A stretch of 64,000 nt of DNA from JAFAGX01 sp963759875 (GCA_963759875.1 CAVXBB010000015.1:1364001-1428000), one strand, 5' to 3'. Shown: positions 17,552 through 26,194, counted from the first letter of the stretch. Translations and numbers: made by a program. The notes: generated by a model not told the origin, from the sequence alone.

Positions 17552-19807
17552 TTAACGCAGAACAGCCGACGAGTTCAAAGCCTGGTTCGTATCCGTACGC
17601 CGCCAGACCAGCTGACTCCAGGGTTGAGGCAGAAACCTCCGCAGAAGGTAGTATTCATTCTCGGGACGATCGTCTTGAAGTGCCGGCGCGCCCGGTGCTT
17701 CGGCAATGAGTTCATCCAGGCCAAACTCCCGGCTTAATACCAATCTGAACTGCGCCTCGGGAGTCGTTTCGGGACCCCACTCCATAAAGTCTTTCACCGC
17801 GGTTGGCGGCATCAGCCGTACCAATTCTTCCGGAGTGCGCCTCGGAATGGGTACTTCGCTGGCGAGGAAATGGAAGCCCTCTCCACCCATTCCGCGAAAG
17901 ACCCGAACATACGGGAATGATTCTTCTATCGCACGAGCCACGGAGGCTCTTACTACTTCATCTCCACCCGGAAGCCATTGCTGCAAAATGCCACCGGGAC
18001 GCAATCGCTCTTTGACGGTAGCGTAGAACTCCTTGGAATAAAGCATGCTGGATCCGGCGGCACCGACTGGTGGAGGAGGATCGAGGGTCACGAGATCATA
18101 TTGTTCTGCCGTCCGCTCCAGGTAGCGCCTGCCATCGTCAATCACGACATTGGATAATGGGGAGCGCAGTAGCGCTGGGCCGTCTGGATGGTAATAGCCA
18201 AAGACGCGCGGCACGCTGGGTACGAGTTCGACTGCAGTGGCAGCAATGTTCCAGGAAAGGAGCGCGCGGTAGGTCGTGCCCATGCCGAAGCAGACCACGA
18301 GTGCATTTTTCGGCGCACGATTGAGGGATGCAAGCGGCAGGTGTGCCATTACCTTAGTGACTGGGCTGAGTGCGGTAATCCCTACTCCATTGACCTTGAG
18401 CTTTTTCTTCATCCCCGTTCCGGTTGCAATAATTGTGGCGGTATTGTCACGCAAAACCTCTCGCGGCCAAAAGCGCTCCTCGTAGTCTTTGGATATCAAG
18501 CCCAGTACGATGACAACCAAACACACTGGATAACTGACTCTTGCCCATACGCCCGTGGCACCAGTTTTCTCCGCGGATAGCAGCCAGCCAGGCAGAAGGC
18601 CAATGATTAGCCAGGGCGTAGCGAAAGCAAACAGAACCCAGCGTTCGCTGATCAACGGCAGCAATAGAAAACCTGATAATAGCGGCCCAATAATGCAGCC
18701 TAGAATGTTTACTCCATAAGCCCGGCCGGCCCGATTCGGGTCTCCTCCCGACCAGCGATCAACCAACATTGGAGTAATGAATCCCAAAATCGCTGAAAAA
18801 GGTGCGATGCCTACGATCAAGCAGATCAGATTCAGCCAGTGGTGACTCTCGGGCCTCGGTCGATATTGCACCCTCGGATCCACGATCAAGATGGGGAGAA
18901 GCACTGAAACCCCAAGCATTAACCATGCGATATTGCTTTGCTGATTCTGAGTGCGGCTCCAAAATCGGTATATGCGCGAACCCAGGAAAGTCGCGATAAG
19001 ATACACAGCCAGAATCAAGGCGAAGGCGTAAACCACCGTGCCTAGATAAGGCGTGAACTGCCGAATCCACACCACCTCGATGCCCATACTCGTGAGTCCC
19101 GTCGCAAACAACAGCCACAAAGCCCGATTGCTCTGCGCCGATGCGAAAATTACAGTAGTTTCCGCTATACGAGAGATGTTTTCCACGAGTTTGTCCTGCC
19201 TGAGGCTAAGAGCAAACGCAGTGACAGCCAATAATCCGTTGAGAATCGCCCCAATTTTCAAGGTGCCGTGGAATCCGAGGAGTTCAATAGCGAGCAAAGG
19301 CATGGTGGCGCCCACGACTGCGCCAATCACGTTTGCGAGGTAGAGATAGCTGAACGACCGCTGCGACTCATCCTGAAACAACTGTCGGATCGCCAGCATG
19401 GCTACAGGAATCGTTGCGCCCATGCATGCGCACCAGGGCACTAACGTGAGCAAAACACAAAGTCCAGATGCCAGATAATACGAGAACGAAGACGGGAGGC
19501 TAAGGCGCTCCAATATGTGACGTCCCCAAGTCAGTTCGAACGGCACCAGTAGTGCGGACAAGCCGATCAACAGCTCTGTAACGGCGTACAGACGGAGTGC
19601 TGGAAATTTGATGGCTTTTTCGTATCTTCGAAGCAGGAGCCCACTGGCCCAGGAACCCAGCCCCAGGCCGGCCATAAACATCGACAGCACGATAGACACT
19701 AGGGCTGTCGTAACCCCGAACTGGGCCATAGCCAGACGGAGCCAAACAATCTCATAAAGCAGACTACAGAATCCGGAAATGAAGAAGAAAACGAAAAACC
19801 AAGCCAT
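17552..19807 (-). CDS. Polytopic membrane protein with spermidine-synthase-like domain
   Basis: A 751-aa fusion. The first ~430 residues form about 12 membrane helices, beginning FFISGFCSLLYEIVWLRLAM, typical of the acidobacterial and proteobacterial fused MFS/spermidine synthase family. The C-terminal half is a Rossmann methyltransferase-like domain: ALVVCFGMGTTYRALLSW, VVIDDGRRYLER and YDLVTLDPPPPVG. ATG 19807 has AAGGAG seven bases upstream and is preferred over 19876. The substrate is unknown; true polyamine synthesis is not established for these fusions. The gene lies just downstream of the GT2 gene, with which it may be co-transcribed. Confidence 0.75.
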   Translation of the reverse strand: MAWFFVFFFISGFCSLLYEIVWLRLAMAQFGVTTALVSIVLSMFMAGLGLGSWASGLLLRRYEKAIKFPALRLYAVTELLIGLSALLVPFELTWGRHILERLSLPSSFSYYLASGLCVLLTLVPWCACMGATIPVAMLAIRQLFQDESQRSFSYLYLANVIGAVVGATMPLLAIELLGFHGTLKIGAILNGLLAVTAFALSLRQDKLVENISRIAETTVIFASAQSNRALWLLFATGLTSMGIEVVWIRQFTPYLGTVVYAFALILAVYLIATFLGSRIYRFWSRTQNQQSNIAWLMLGVSVLLPILIVDPRVQYRPRPESHHWLNLICLIVGIAPFSAILGFITPMLVDRWSGGDPNRAGRAYGVNILGCIIGPLLSGFLLLPLISERWVLFAFATPWLIIGLLPGWLLSAEKTGATGVWARVSYPVCLVVIVLGLISKDYEERFWPREVLRDNTATIIATGTGMKKKLKVNGVGITALSPVTKVMAHLPLASLNRAPKNALVVCFGMGTTYRALLSWNIAATAVELVPSVPRVFGYYHPDGPALLRSPLSNVVIDDGRRYLERTAEQYDLVTLDPPPPVGAAGSSMLYSKEFYATVKERLRPGGILQQWLPGGDEVVRASVARAIEESFPYVRVFRGMGGEGFHFLASEVPIPRRTPEELVRLMPPTAVKDFMEWGPETTPEAQFRLVLSREFGLDELIAEAPGAPALQDDRPENEYYLLRRFLPQPWSQLVWRRTDTNQALNSSAVLR

Positions 19808-19878
19808 GTAGGTCTCCTTAGACCTGCAAACCGTTATTTTCATTCGGACGTTCGCACAGAGGTAACCTTGGCTCAAAG

Positions 19879-20676
19879 CTAGGCAGCAGGACTCGTACCT
19901 GCATCGCGGAGGTAATAGCGCGTCTCTAGCTTGTGCCCCTGGGTACTGAACCGGCTAAAGCGAGCAATACCCAGCTTTTGTAAAGCGAACTCTAGCGCGG
20001 TCGCCATCACACCCAGGCCATACGTTACGCTGCGCCGGAAATTGACTGAAGAAGCTTCCGCAAAATACTTGGTCGGGCAGGATACTTCACCAATACGGAA
20101 ACCGAAATAAACGCATTGCGCTAACATCTGATTGTCGAAGACGAAATCGTCTGAGTTTTCCAGAAGCGGAAGATCCGTGAGTATCTTTCGGCTGAAGGCT
20201 CTGTACCCGGTGTGATATTCCGACAGCTTCACGCGCAGGAATAAGTTCTCAAAAGCTGTCAAAAAGCGGTTGAAGACGTACTTGTAAAGTGGCATGCCGC
20301 CGCGCAACGCGGTTCCACCGATGATTCGCGATCCGAGCACTACGTCATAAACGTCATAGGCAACCATGCTCGCCATTGCAGTCACGAGCAGAGGAGTGTA
20401 CTGATAGTCTGGATGCAGCATGATAACCACGTCAGCACCCTCCGCCAGAGCTTCCCGATAGCAGGTCTGCTGATTCCGGCCGTAGCCGTAATTCTTATCG
20501 TGGACGAACACCCGCAATCCCATACTGCGAGCCACTTCCACCGTGCGATCGGAACTGTGGTCGTCAACCAGGATTCGGATATCCACTAGATCAGGCAGTT
20601 CACCGACGGTGGCAGGTAAAGTTTTTTCTGCGTTGTAGGCGGGCATTACAACTGCTACGCGCTTGCCATTAATCAT
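19879..20676 (-). CDS. Family 2 glycosyltransferase, polyprenyl-phosphate type
   Basis: A 265-aa GT-A protein. It starts with VAVVMPAYNAEKTLPATVGE; the nucleotide-binding acidic residues are in ILVDDHSSDRT and the DXD-like motif is in VVIMLHPDYQYTP. The arrangement resembles dolichyl-phosphate mannose synthase-like enzymes that charge a lipid carrier, and the protein lacks C-terminal membrane helices. Such a lipid-linked sugar is what GT39-type enzymes use, so it could supply the enzyme at 2977-4683. That link is inference. It is upstream of, and about 70 bases from, the fused membrane protein gene. Confidence 0.8.
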   Translation of the reverse strand: MINGKRVAVVMPAYNAEKTLPATVGELPDLVDIRILVDDHSSDRTVEVARSMGLRVFVHDKNYGYGRNQQTCYREALAEGADVVIMLHPDYQYTPLLVTAMASMVAYDVYDVVLGSRIIGGTALRGGMPLYKYVFNRFLTAFENLFLRVKLSEYHTGYRAFSRKILTDLPLLENSDDFVFDNQMLAQCVYFGFRIGEVSCPTKYFAEASSVNFRRSVTYGLGVMATALEFALQKLGIARFSRFSTQGHKLETRYYLRDAGTSPAA

Positions 20677-20913
20677 GGGGACATCCTGAGTGAGGAATCA
20701 GAAGCGATCCAGCGATTCTCCAGTCGTGGCTCAACGCGGACAGATACCCTTCGCGACACCGACGTAGCATGTTGTGCCACACCGTTGCGGAAAATGCCTG
20801 TTGTGAATCGCCCGACATACTATCGGAAAACAGACTCGGGTAACACGTGAGATCAACTCTATTCACAGAAAATTAATTTCCAGTGGCACCACCGAGCTCG
20901 TGCCCAGAACAAT

Positions 20914-21153
20914 TCATCGGAAATTCACACGCCTGTCACAGGTTCGTAGAGATGCCTGGATGCAAAAAGTTTGGAAGTCTGCACGGCCGCGGCCGCGCAG
21001 AAGTCTGAGCGTGCTTTTCAGGTTACCGAGAATTGCTTTGATTCTGGCCTTCACGGCGTCCTGCTCCGCGTCGAACGCTTTGCTCATCTCCTCACAGAGC
21101 GCCATCAATTTGTCGTGATCCTTTTCTGCGCTGATTTGCTGGCAGAGTTGCAT
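20914..21153 (-). CDS. Small helical protein, acidobacterial type
   Basis: Seventy-nine residues from ATG 21153. The core MQLCQQISAEKDHDKLMALC and EEMSKAFDAEQDAVKARIK form an amphipathic helical hairpin. This resembles a group of very short acidobacterial proteins with a C-x-x-A/I-x-x-E-x-D-x-x-K-L pattern and no known function. The ribosome site is weak, and the tail is less protein-like, so the 3' end may be wrong. It is divergent from the GGDEF gene. Confidence 0.45.
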   Translation of the reverse strand: MQLCQQISAEKDHDKLMALCEEMSKAFDAEQDAVKARIKAILGNLKSTLRLLRGRGRADFQTFCIQASLRTCDRRVNFR

Positions 21154-21302
21154 TCTGATGGGAGCGACGGAACTTAGTTCCCGAAACGTATCTGTATGGG
21201 CGCCAGAGCACGACACTAGCTGGTTACCAAGGTTCCTAGCCCGTGGTTCCTGAAGCCACATATAATCTTGGAATTCCCGCTTACCGCTTGGGATTGAAGT
21301 AC

Positions 21303-22370
21303 ATGACCAAGGTCGCTGAGGCGAAAAGCAGCCGTTTAAGCCAGGAACTGGCAATTTTCCACGATGTGGCGAAGGCGTTGACCTCCTCGCTGGATCTGGA
21401 TTGCATCCTGCAGACCATCATGGAAAAGATGGCGGAATACTTCCGTCCGGATACGTGGTCGCTGCTGATGGTGGACGAGGAGCGGCAAGATCTTTACTTT
21501 GCGATTGCGGTAGGGATGGCGTCAGAGGCTTTGAAGAACGTCCGCTTGAAGGTCGGCGAAGGAATTGCCGGATATGTGGCCAAGCACGGCGAGCGACTGA
21601 TCGTGCCGGATGTTTACACTGATCCTCGGTTTGCCAAGCGCATTGACGAGATGACGCGCTGCGAGACGCGGTCGATCATTTGCTTTCCCGTACGTTCGCG
21701 GCTACGCGTGCTGGGCGTGATTCAGCTGGTGAATGTGGATATGGCGCATTTTGGCGACCAGGAGATTTATTTCCTGCAGTCGTTGTGCGATTACGCGGCG
21801 ATTGCAATCGAGAATGCTCGCGCGGTGGAAAGGATCCAAGAACTCACGATCACGGATGACTGCACCGGATTATTCAATGCGCGGCACCTGTATAAAACGT
21901 TGGAAACCGAGGTCTACAGGTCGGCGAGATTCGGCTATGAGTTCACGGTGCTGTTTATTGATCTCGATCATTTCAAGAACGTCAATGATACGCATGGGCA
22001 TTTGATCGGCAGCAAGTTGCTGGCGGAAGTGGGATATCTGATTAAAGCCCAGCTGAGGCTGATCGATTTTGCGTTTCGGTATGGTGGCGATGAATTCGTT
22101 GTGTTGCTGCCGCAGACCGGAAAAGATTCGGCGTTGGTTGTAGCCAAGCGTCTGCAGGACAGTCTGCGGGCAAGCTGTTTTTGCCGTGAAGAGCGGCTGA
22201 ACCTGAATGTGCGGGCATCAATTGGAGTGGCCACCTACCCGGGGGATGCTAAGAGCCCGCATGACATCATCCGGCAAGCGGACGAAATGATGTACTTGGT
22301 GAAAAATACAACGCGGGACAACATCGGCATCGCGCAGCGTGGAGTTATGACCGAGGGATCTTCTACCTAG
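21303..22370 (+). CDS. GAF-GGDEF diguanylate cyclase
   Basis: A 355-aa protein. A GAF domain occupies about residues 25-175 (DVAKALTSSLDLDCILQTIM, then GIAGYVAKHGERLIVPDVYT). A catalytic GGDEF domain follows with DLDHFKNVNDTHGH and an intact YGGDEF motif. An RxxD inhibitory site (RLID) lies exactly five residues before GGDEF. It should make cyclic di-GMP from two GTP in response to a ligand or redox cue bound by the GAF domain, with product feedback. It lies about 10 kb from the polysaccharide export genes, which c-di-GMP commonly controls; that connection is inference. ATG 21303 is chosen over 21243 by domain fit. Confidence 0.85.
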   Translation: MTKVAEAKSSRLSQELAIFHDVAKALTSSLDLDCILQTIMEKMAEYFRPDTWSLLMVDEERQDLYFAIAVGMASEALKNVRLKVGEGIAGYVAKHGERLIVPDVYTDPRFAKRIDEMTRCETRSIICFPVRSRLRVLGVIQLVNVDMAHFGDQEIYFLQSLCDYAAIAIENARAVERIQELTITDDCTGLFNARHLYKTLETEVYRSARFGYEFTVLFIDLDHFKNVNDTHGHLIGSKLLAEVGYLIKAQLRLIDFAFRYGGDEFVVLLPQTGKDSALVVAKRLQDSLRASCFCREERLNLNVRASIGVATYPGDAKSPHDIIRQADEMMYLVKNTTRDNIGIAQRGVMTEGSST

Positions 22371-22559
22371 CTGCGCCTTTCTGTGTAACGATTCCGTGAC
22401 ATTCTCGCCTCAGGTTTCTACATTGTTCACTGTATTTTCTGCTCAGATTTCCACGGCTTCTCTCTCCTGCTTACGATTCATTGATTTTTTTAACCAAGCA
22501 TTAACCCACCCACATGGGGTCGCAAAACATAATCCGCTGCTATGGAGGAGAATTCTCGT

Positions 22560-22909
22560 ATGGCATTCAGGAACTCTGTTGATCGGATATGGCGTTCTAC
22601 AGCACAGGTGAGTGTGTTTGCATTGTTGACTCAACTGATCTCACCAGCGTTTGCGGCCAGCAAAGATAATTCGGCAAATACAACCAGCCCAATCAAGCAC
22701 GTGATTGTAATCATCGGAGAGAATCGCACCTTCGATCACATATTCGCGACCTACAAACCGAAAGCGGGCGGAACTGGGGACTGTCGCCCTTGACGGGCCG
22801 GAGCCGGGATAACTTCCCGAATCCGAAGTACGACGGGTTCAAGAAGTACGCTCCCATCAATGGCCCTGCGATCGGGGATTTGTTCGACTTGTTTAACTTC
22901 GGAAAGTAA
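22560..22909 (+). pseudogene. Phospholipase C / phosphoesterase remnant with large internal deletion
   Basis: GGAGGAG precedes ATG 22560. The first part has a signal peptide and SPIKHVIVIIGENRTFDHIF, the N-terminal metal-binding motif of the bacterial phospholipase C/AcpA phosphoesterase family. That frame ends after GTGDCRP. In another frame, immediately following, is a family C-terminus: LSPLTGRSRDNFPNPKYDGF ... GDLFDLFNFGK and TAA at 22907. These enzymes are normally 450 aa or more, so most of the catalytic core is gone and only the two ends remain. Confidence 0.75.
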
Positions 22910-22936
22910 GTAAGTAACTTGAGAGCTTATGTAATG

Positions 22937-22968
22937 CCGGGCCGCCGCGAGGTGGCCCGGAGTTTTTT
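22937..22968 (+). terminator. Rho-independent terminator
   Basis: A perfect 7-bp stem, CCGGGCC...GGCCCGG, with a 10-base loop followed by AGTTTTTT. It lies 28 bases after the stop of the phospholipase remnant. Confidence 0.7.
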
Positions 22969-22972
22969 GCAA

Positions 22973-23008
22973 ATGCATGCATGCATGCATGCATGCATGC
23001 ATGCATGC
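22973..23008. repeat. (ATGC)9 tetranucleotide tandem repeat
   Basis: Nine uninterrupted copies of ATGC (36 bases). The unit array is its own reverse complement, so either strand can fold back or extrude a cruciform. It lies between a terminator and the metalloprotease gene, outside coding sequence. Confidence 0.95.
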
Positions 23009-23125
23009 TTGCTTCGTCGGAAGTCGCTGGAGTAGCGAGTCCGCTTCGCCAGGATGACAGTTTGCAAGATGACAACGTCATTCGCCGGCACTGGCGGCGA
23101 AGTGCCATGCTAAGCTAGCGGCAAC

Positions 23126-23818
23126 GTGAGGGAGCGGCTGCTGCAAATCTTTCAGGAGAGTTATCGCGAGCTGCGTCCGCGGTCTGCGATTCCCGAATTG
23201 AAGGTCGAGTTCTTTGCCTTCGCCAACATCAATAACACCATACGGCTCAGGGAAGCGAAGCTGTTTGTGCGCTTATCCGACCTGCTGGAAGGCGCGCCCG
23301 ACACAGTGTTGCGAGCCATTGCGCATATTCTGCTGGCGAAGATGTATCGCAAACCCATCGTGAAGGAGTATGCCACTCGTTATCGAAGGTATATTAGCAG
23401 CCAGGCGATCAGAACGAAGGCGCATCTGGTTCGCCAGATGCGTGGACGGAAGCGGATTGAGACGGCGCAAGGCAAAACGTATGATCTAGACGCAATCTTC
23501 GAGGATCTGAACCGCAGATTTTTTTACGGCTTGCTGGCACGGCCGCAGATGACATGGAGCAGAGATCACGCACGCAACAGCCTGGGGCATTACGATCCTG
23601 CGCACAACGCGATTGTGGTGAGCCGAATGTTTGATCAGCCGCGTGTGCCGCGCTATGCGGTTGAGTACGTCGTGTATCACGAAATGTTGCACCTGAAACA
23701 TCCCGTGAAATTGCGCGGAAGCCGGAGGTGCGTGCATTCGGCGGAGTTTCAGGCCGAAGAGAAACTGTTTCCACGGCTGGAAGAGGCGAAGAGGTTTCTG
23801 AGACAACTTTCGGCGTAG
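23126..23818 (+). CDS. SprT/YgjP-like zinc metallopeptidase
   Basis: A 230-aa protein starting at GTG 23126. The hallmark is YAVEYVVYHEMLHLKHPV, an H-E-x-x-H zinc site, with a downstream HSAEFQ providing the third ligand, as in SprT-like and YgjP/WLM-type peptidases. The N-terminal half is helical and basic. The protein is cytosolic with no signal peptide. Its substrate is unknown; SprT-like relatives act on DNA-bound proteins, but that should not be assumed here. It stands alone between the ATGC repeat and the VOC gene. Confidence 0.7.
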   Translation: MRERLLQIFQESYRELRPRSAIPELKVEFFAFANINNTIRLREAKLFVRLSDLLEGAPDTVLRAIAHILLAKMYRKPIVKEYATRYRRYISSQAIRTKAHLVRQMRGRKRIETAQGKTYDLDAIFEDLNRRFFYGLLARPQMTWSRDHARNSLGHYDPAHNAIVVSRMFDQPRVPRYAVEYVVYHEMLHLKHPVKLRGSRRCVHSAEFQAEEKLFPRLEEAKRFLRQLSA

Positions 23819-23915
23819 TTCCGTAAAGTAATTCTTCGCACATGATGTCTTCGGACGTGGTGGCCGTGGACCACGACCAGTGGGTCGCCGAAGCTTAACA
23901 GTTAGACTATTACCC

Positions 23916-24326
23916 ATGGCTGCGTCTGTGGAAGCTCAACCTCTGATTGCTGTACGCGACGTGAGGGCGAGTAGCCGTTGGTACGGGAAATTGTTTGCGG
24001 CAGACTCGCTGCCTGATCACAAGCACCGTGATATTTATGATCGGGTGTTCTCGTCGGGTCGCTTGCTTCTTCAACTTCATGCCAGGGATGAGGAGCACCA
24101 TCCAAACCTTGTCAACGCGAACGCCGCGCCTCTTGGGCACGGGGTATTGCTTTGGTTCCAGGTCAACGACTTCGACTCGACGGTTGATCGAGCGCGAGAG
24201 TTAGGGGCTGAAGTGATTGAAGAGTCTCACGTCAACCCAGCACCCCAACACAGAGAAATTTGGCTCCGCGATCCTGACGGTTATGTGGTGGTAATCGCCA
24301 GCCCGGATGGCGAGGTGAGTTCGTAG
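23916..24326 (+). CDS. VOC (glyoxalase/bleomycin resistance-like) protein
   Basis: A 136-aa single-domain protein with the paired beta-alpha-beta-beta-beta pattern. LIAVRDVRASSRWYGKLFAA opens the first module and GVLLWFQVNDFDSTVDRARE the second. It ends with REIWLRDPDGYVVVIASP, whose glutamate is a usual metal ligand. The family covers glyoxalases, antibiotic-binding proteins and dioxygenases, so the substrate cannot be named. ATG 23916 is chosen over 23880 from domain fit. Confidence 0.75.
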   Translation: MAASVEAQPLIAVRDVRASSRWYGKLFAADSLPDHKHRDIYDRVFSSGRLLLQLHARDEEHHPNLVNANAAPLGHGVLLWFQVNDFDSTVDRARELGAEVIEESHVNPAPQHREIWLRDPDGYVVVIASPDGEVSS

Positions 24327-24357
24327 GGTGGTTCGTGTCCTGAGTTGATGATAATGT

Positions 24358-24371
24358 ATGGTCCGCCGCCG
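24358..24371. repeat. Inverted repeat, transposase-distal end of the IS
   Basis: ATGGTCCGCCGCCG, perfectly complementary to 25750-25763. It is the end of the element downstream of the transposase stop. Confidence 0.85.
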
Positions 24372-24672
24372 GACTGCAAGAGGTTTGAAGTTGGGCGAAG
24401 GGACAGTCTGCGTAAATGTATCCGGCCTCTTAGTGGAGAATCGCTCTCCGGGCACTTGATGATGATCCGCACATGCCGGTCCTTATAAATCGCTCGGTCA
24501 CTAGGGACGCATTAGCAACACCAGGTTTTCCGGCACGCCGTTGGACTGTTCTTTCGTCTCCTTCTCTCCTCAGCAGACTTTGGTGGAACGTTTCTTCAAT
24601 CTTCGTCGTCGTGGCGGTGGAAAAGTGGAAAGCGTTCTCTGCTTTCCAAGCGCAGCGTCTTTTCCACGGCCA
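24372..24672 (-). ncRNA. Candidate guide (bridge/seek) RNA region of the IS
   Basis: About 300 bases between the transposase stop and the distal inverted repeat. No gene is recognised in it. In IS1111-group elements this segment encodes the RNA that pairs with target and donor DNA. I infer the function from position only; I did not fold the RNA or identify its guide loops. GGAAAAG-type runs at 24617-24625 and 24657-24666 are inverted with respect to each other and could form one stem. Confidence 0.35.
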
Positions 24673-25707
24673 TCAAGCGTCCACTCGCTGCAGCGGCTGA
24701 TGTCGATAGTCCCGGCCGCTCGATAGCACAGCCCAGGCGATGCGAGCCAGTTTGTTCGCGATCGCGACCACGACCTTATTACGCGGTGCCCGCTGGGCGA
24801 GCCGGTGTACCCATTGCCCGAATCCTCCGGTGTCGTACTTGACACGCAGCAGTACCGCGCGGGCACCGTGGATCAGCATGCGACGCAGATAGATGTTGCC
24901 GCGCTTGCTGATGCCGAACAGCTTCTGCTTGCCCCCGGTGGAGTATTGTCGGGGCACGACCCCGACCCAGGCCGCGAAGTCACGTCCCCGGCGAAACGCA
25001 GCCCCATTGCCGATGGCGGCCACGGTTGCAGTGGAGACCAGCGGGCCAAAGCCGGGGATCTGGCGCAGACGCCGGCAACGCGCTTCGTCGTTACTTATGC
25101 GCTCGATCTCGTCTGTGATCGCCTTAATGTCTATCTCCGTCTGCTTCCACTCCTGCCACAGCCGATCCAGCAGCCAGCGCAGGTGCGGGCTCAGGTTCTG
25201 CTCGGCATCTTCCACAACGGTAGGGAGGTTCTTACGCAGGTGAATGGGCTGCGCCGGAAAGGTGATACCGCGCTCCAGCAAGAAGCCGCGAATCTCGTTG
25301 ATCAGTGCGGTGCGACGCTGGACGAGTCGATCCCGCACGCGGTGCATGGCCTGCCAATCGAGTTGCTCTTGGGTTTTGATCTGCACAAAGCGCATGTTTT
25401 GCTTGGTTACGGCTTCGGCGATCGCCTCCGCATCAATGAAGTCGTTTTTGTTCGACTTGCGGTAAGGCTTCACAAACTGCGCCGGGATCAGTCGCACCTG
25501 ATGCCCCTGCTCGCGCAGCACAGTACCCACGAAGTGCGACCCCGCGCATGCCTCTAGTCCGATTAACGACGCGGGCAGGTTCGCGGTATAGGCCAGCAGC
25601 TGTGCCCGCGAGAACTTCTTGCGAACCAGAACCTTGTTCCGCTCTCCCAATGCAACCAGGTGAAAGGTGGTCTTGCCTAGATCGATGCCGATGGATGCGA
25701 TGTGCAT
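24673..25707 (-). CDS. IS110-family DEDD transposase
   Basis: A 344-aa protein. The N-terminal RuvC-like DEDD domain begins IASIGIDLGKTTFHLVALGE, has a second acidic residue in LIGLEACAGSHF, and carries the paired aspartates in SNKNDFIDAEAIAEA. A helical middle precedes the C-terminal Transposase_20 domain: LRQIPGFGPLVSTATVAAIG then RDFAAWVGVVPRQYSTGGK. ATG 25707 has GGAGG eight bases upstream, which decides the start over 25740. The reading frame is intact, so the element could be active. Confidence 0.95.
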   Translation of the reverse strand: MHIASIGIDLGKTTFHLVALGERNKVLVRKKFSRAQLLAYTANLPASLIGLEACAGSHFVGTVLREQGHQVRLIPAQFVKPYRKSNKNDFIDAEAIAEAVTKQNMRFVQIKTQEQLDWQAMHRVRDRLVQRRTALINEIRGFLLERGITFPAQPIHLRKNLPTVVEDAEQNLSPHLRWLLDRLWQEWKQTEIDIKAITDEIERISNDEARCRRLRQIPGFGPLVSTATVAAIGNGAAFRRGRDFAAWVGVVPRQYSTGGKQKLFGISKRGNIYLRRMLIHGARAVLLRVKYDTGGFGQWVHRLAQRAPRNKVVVAIANKLARIAWAVLSSGRDYRHQPLQRVDA

Positions 25708-25749
25708 GTGATGATCCTCCTGATGTAAACTGCCGAGCAAAATCCTACT

Positions 25750-25763
25750 CGGCGGCGGACCAT
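25750..25763. repeat. Inverted repeat, transposase-proximal end of the IS
   Basis: CGGCGGCGGACCAT, the complement of 24358-24371, 43 bases upstream of the transposase start. Confidence 0.85.
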
Positions 25764-25817
25764 CTCATTAATCGCCTTTCTGACAATGTCGGCGGTCAAA
25801 ACCATGTAAAAACCAGG

Positions 25818-26000
25818 CTATGCCGCCTTGGCCATGTGCGCGCGATCTTGGATGGTCGTAATTCTCTGTCGCACAGTGTACTTTTGCTTGAGGATCTCTT
25901 TATTGAGTGGATTTGTCATTGTCATGCGCAGTTGCTCGAGTTCTGCCAAACATCGGGTGAGACTGTAAAGTAATTCTTCGTATATGAAGTCTTCGGACAT
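25818..26000 (-). CDS. Small helical protein, second of a two-gene unit
   Basis: Sixty residues from ATG 26000 (GAGG nine bases upstream): MSEDFIYEELLYSLTRCLAE, then LEQLRMTMTNPLNKEILKQK and a basic tail. It is predicted to be all helical. It starts 12 bases after the stop of the preceding small gene and is probably co-expressed with it. Its N-terminal coding sequence is echoed at about 23825-23865, after the metalloprotease gene. No function is known. Confidence 0.45.
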   Translation of the reverse strand: MSEDFIYEELLYSLTRCLAELEQLRMTMTNPLNKEILKQKYTVRQRITTIQDRAHMAKAA

Positions 26001-26011
26001 GACGGTGCACC

Positions 26012-26194
26012 TCAACTTTTTTCGTTTGTATTACCGAGTCCAGCCTGGTAATGCGACAACAGAAGATTCACAGCGCGGATCTCCGCTTCGATATGATCGC
26101 GATCTTTCAGGCCTTTACTCTCCATCAGCAACACATTCAGTTCCTTCACCCGTTGTTTAAGATTCTCGATTTGCTCAGCGACCTGACTTTTCAT
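26012..26194 (-). CDS. Small coiled-coil protein
   Basis: Sixty residues: MKSQVAEQIENLKQRVKELN and VLLMESKGLKDRDHIEAEIR show a heptad-like coiled coil. AAGGAT precedes the ATG by six bases. It forms a pair with the next small helical protein. No family or function is recognised. Confidence 0.45.
   Translation of the reverse strand: MKSQVAEQIENLKQRVKELNVLLMESKGLKDRDHIEAEIRAVNLLLSHYQAGLGNTNEKS

Larger units (their letters stand above)
24358..25763 (-). mobile_element. IS110-family (IS1111-group-like) insertion sequence
   Basis: A complete-looking element: an intact transposase gene (24673-25707) flanked by a perfect 14-bp inverted repeat, ATGGTCCGCCGCCG at 24358-24371 and its complement at 25750-25763. 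The non-coding segment downstream of the transposase is about 300 bases, the upstream one only 43. Subterminal inverted repeats and a long 3' non-coding end are features of the IS1111 group, in which that end encodes the guide (bridge/seek) RNA. The exact termini lie a few bases outside the repeats and could not be fixed. Confidence 0.8.

Noticed and set aside
22973..23008. CRISPR-like reading of the repeat array
   Set aside because: There are no spacers; it is a simple ATGC tandem repeat, and no cas genes are near. The Cas4-like nuclease at 142-942 sits in a recombination operon, not a CRISPR locus.
24805..25557. 250-aa plus-strand open frame
   Set aside because: It is antisense to the IS110 transposase, whose start signal and motifs are clear; the plus frame has no family features.
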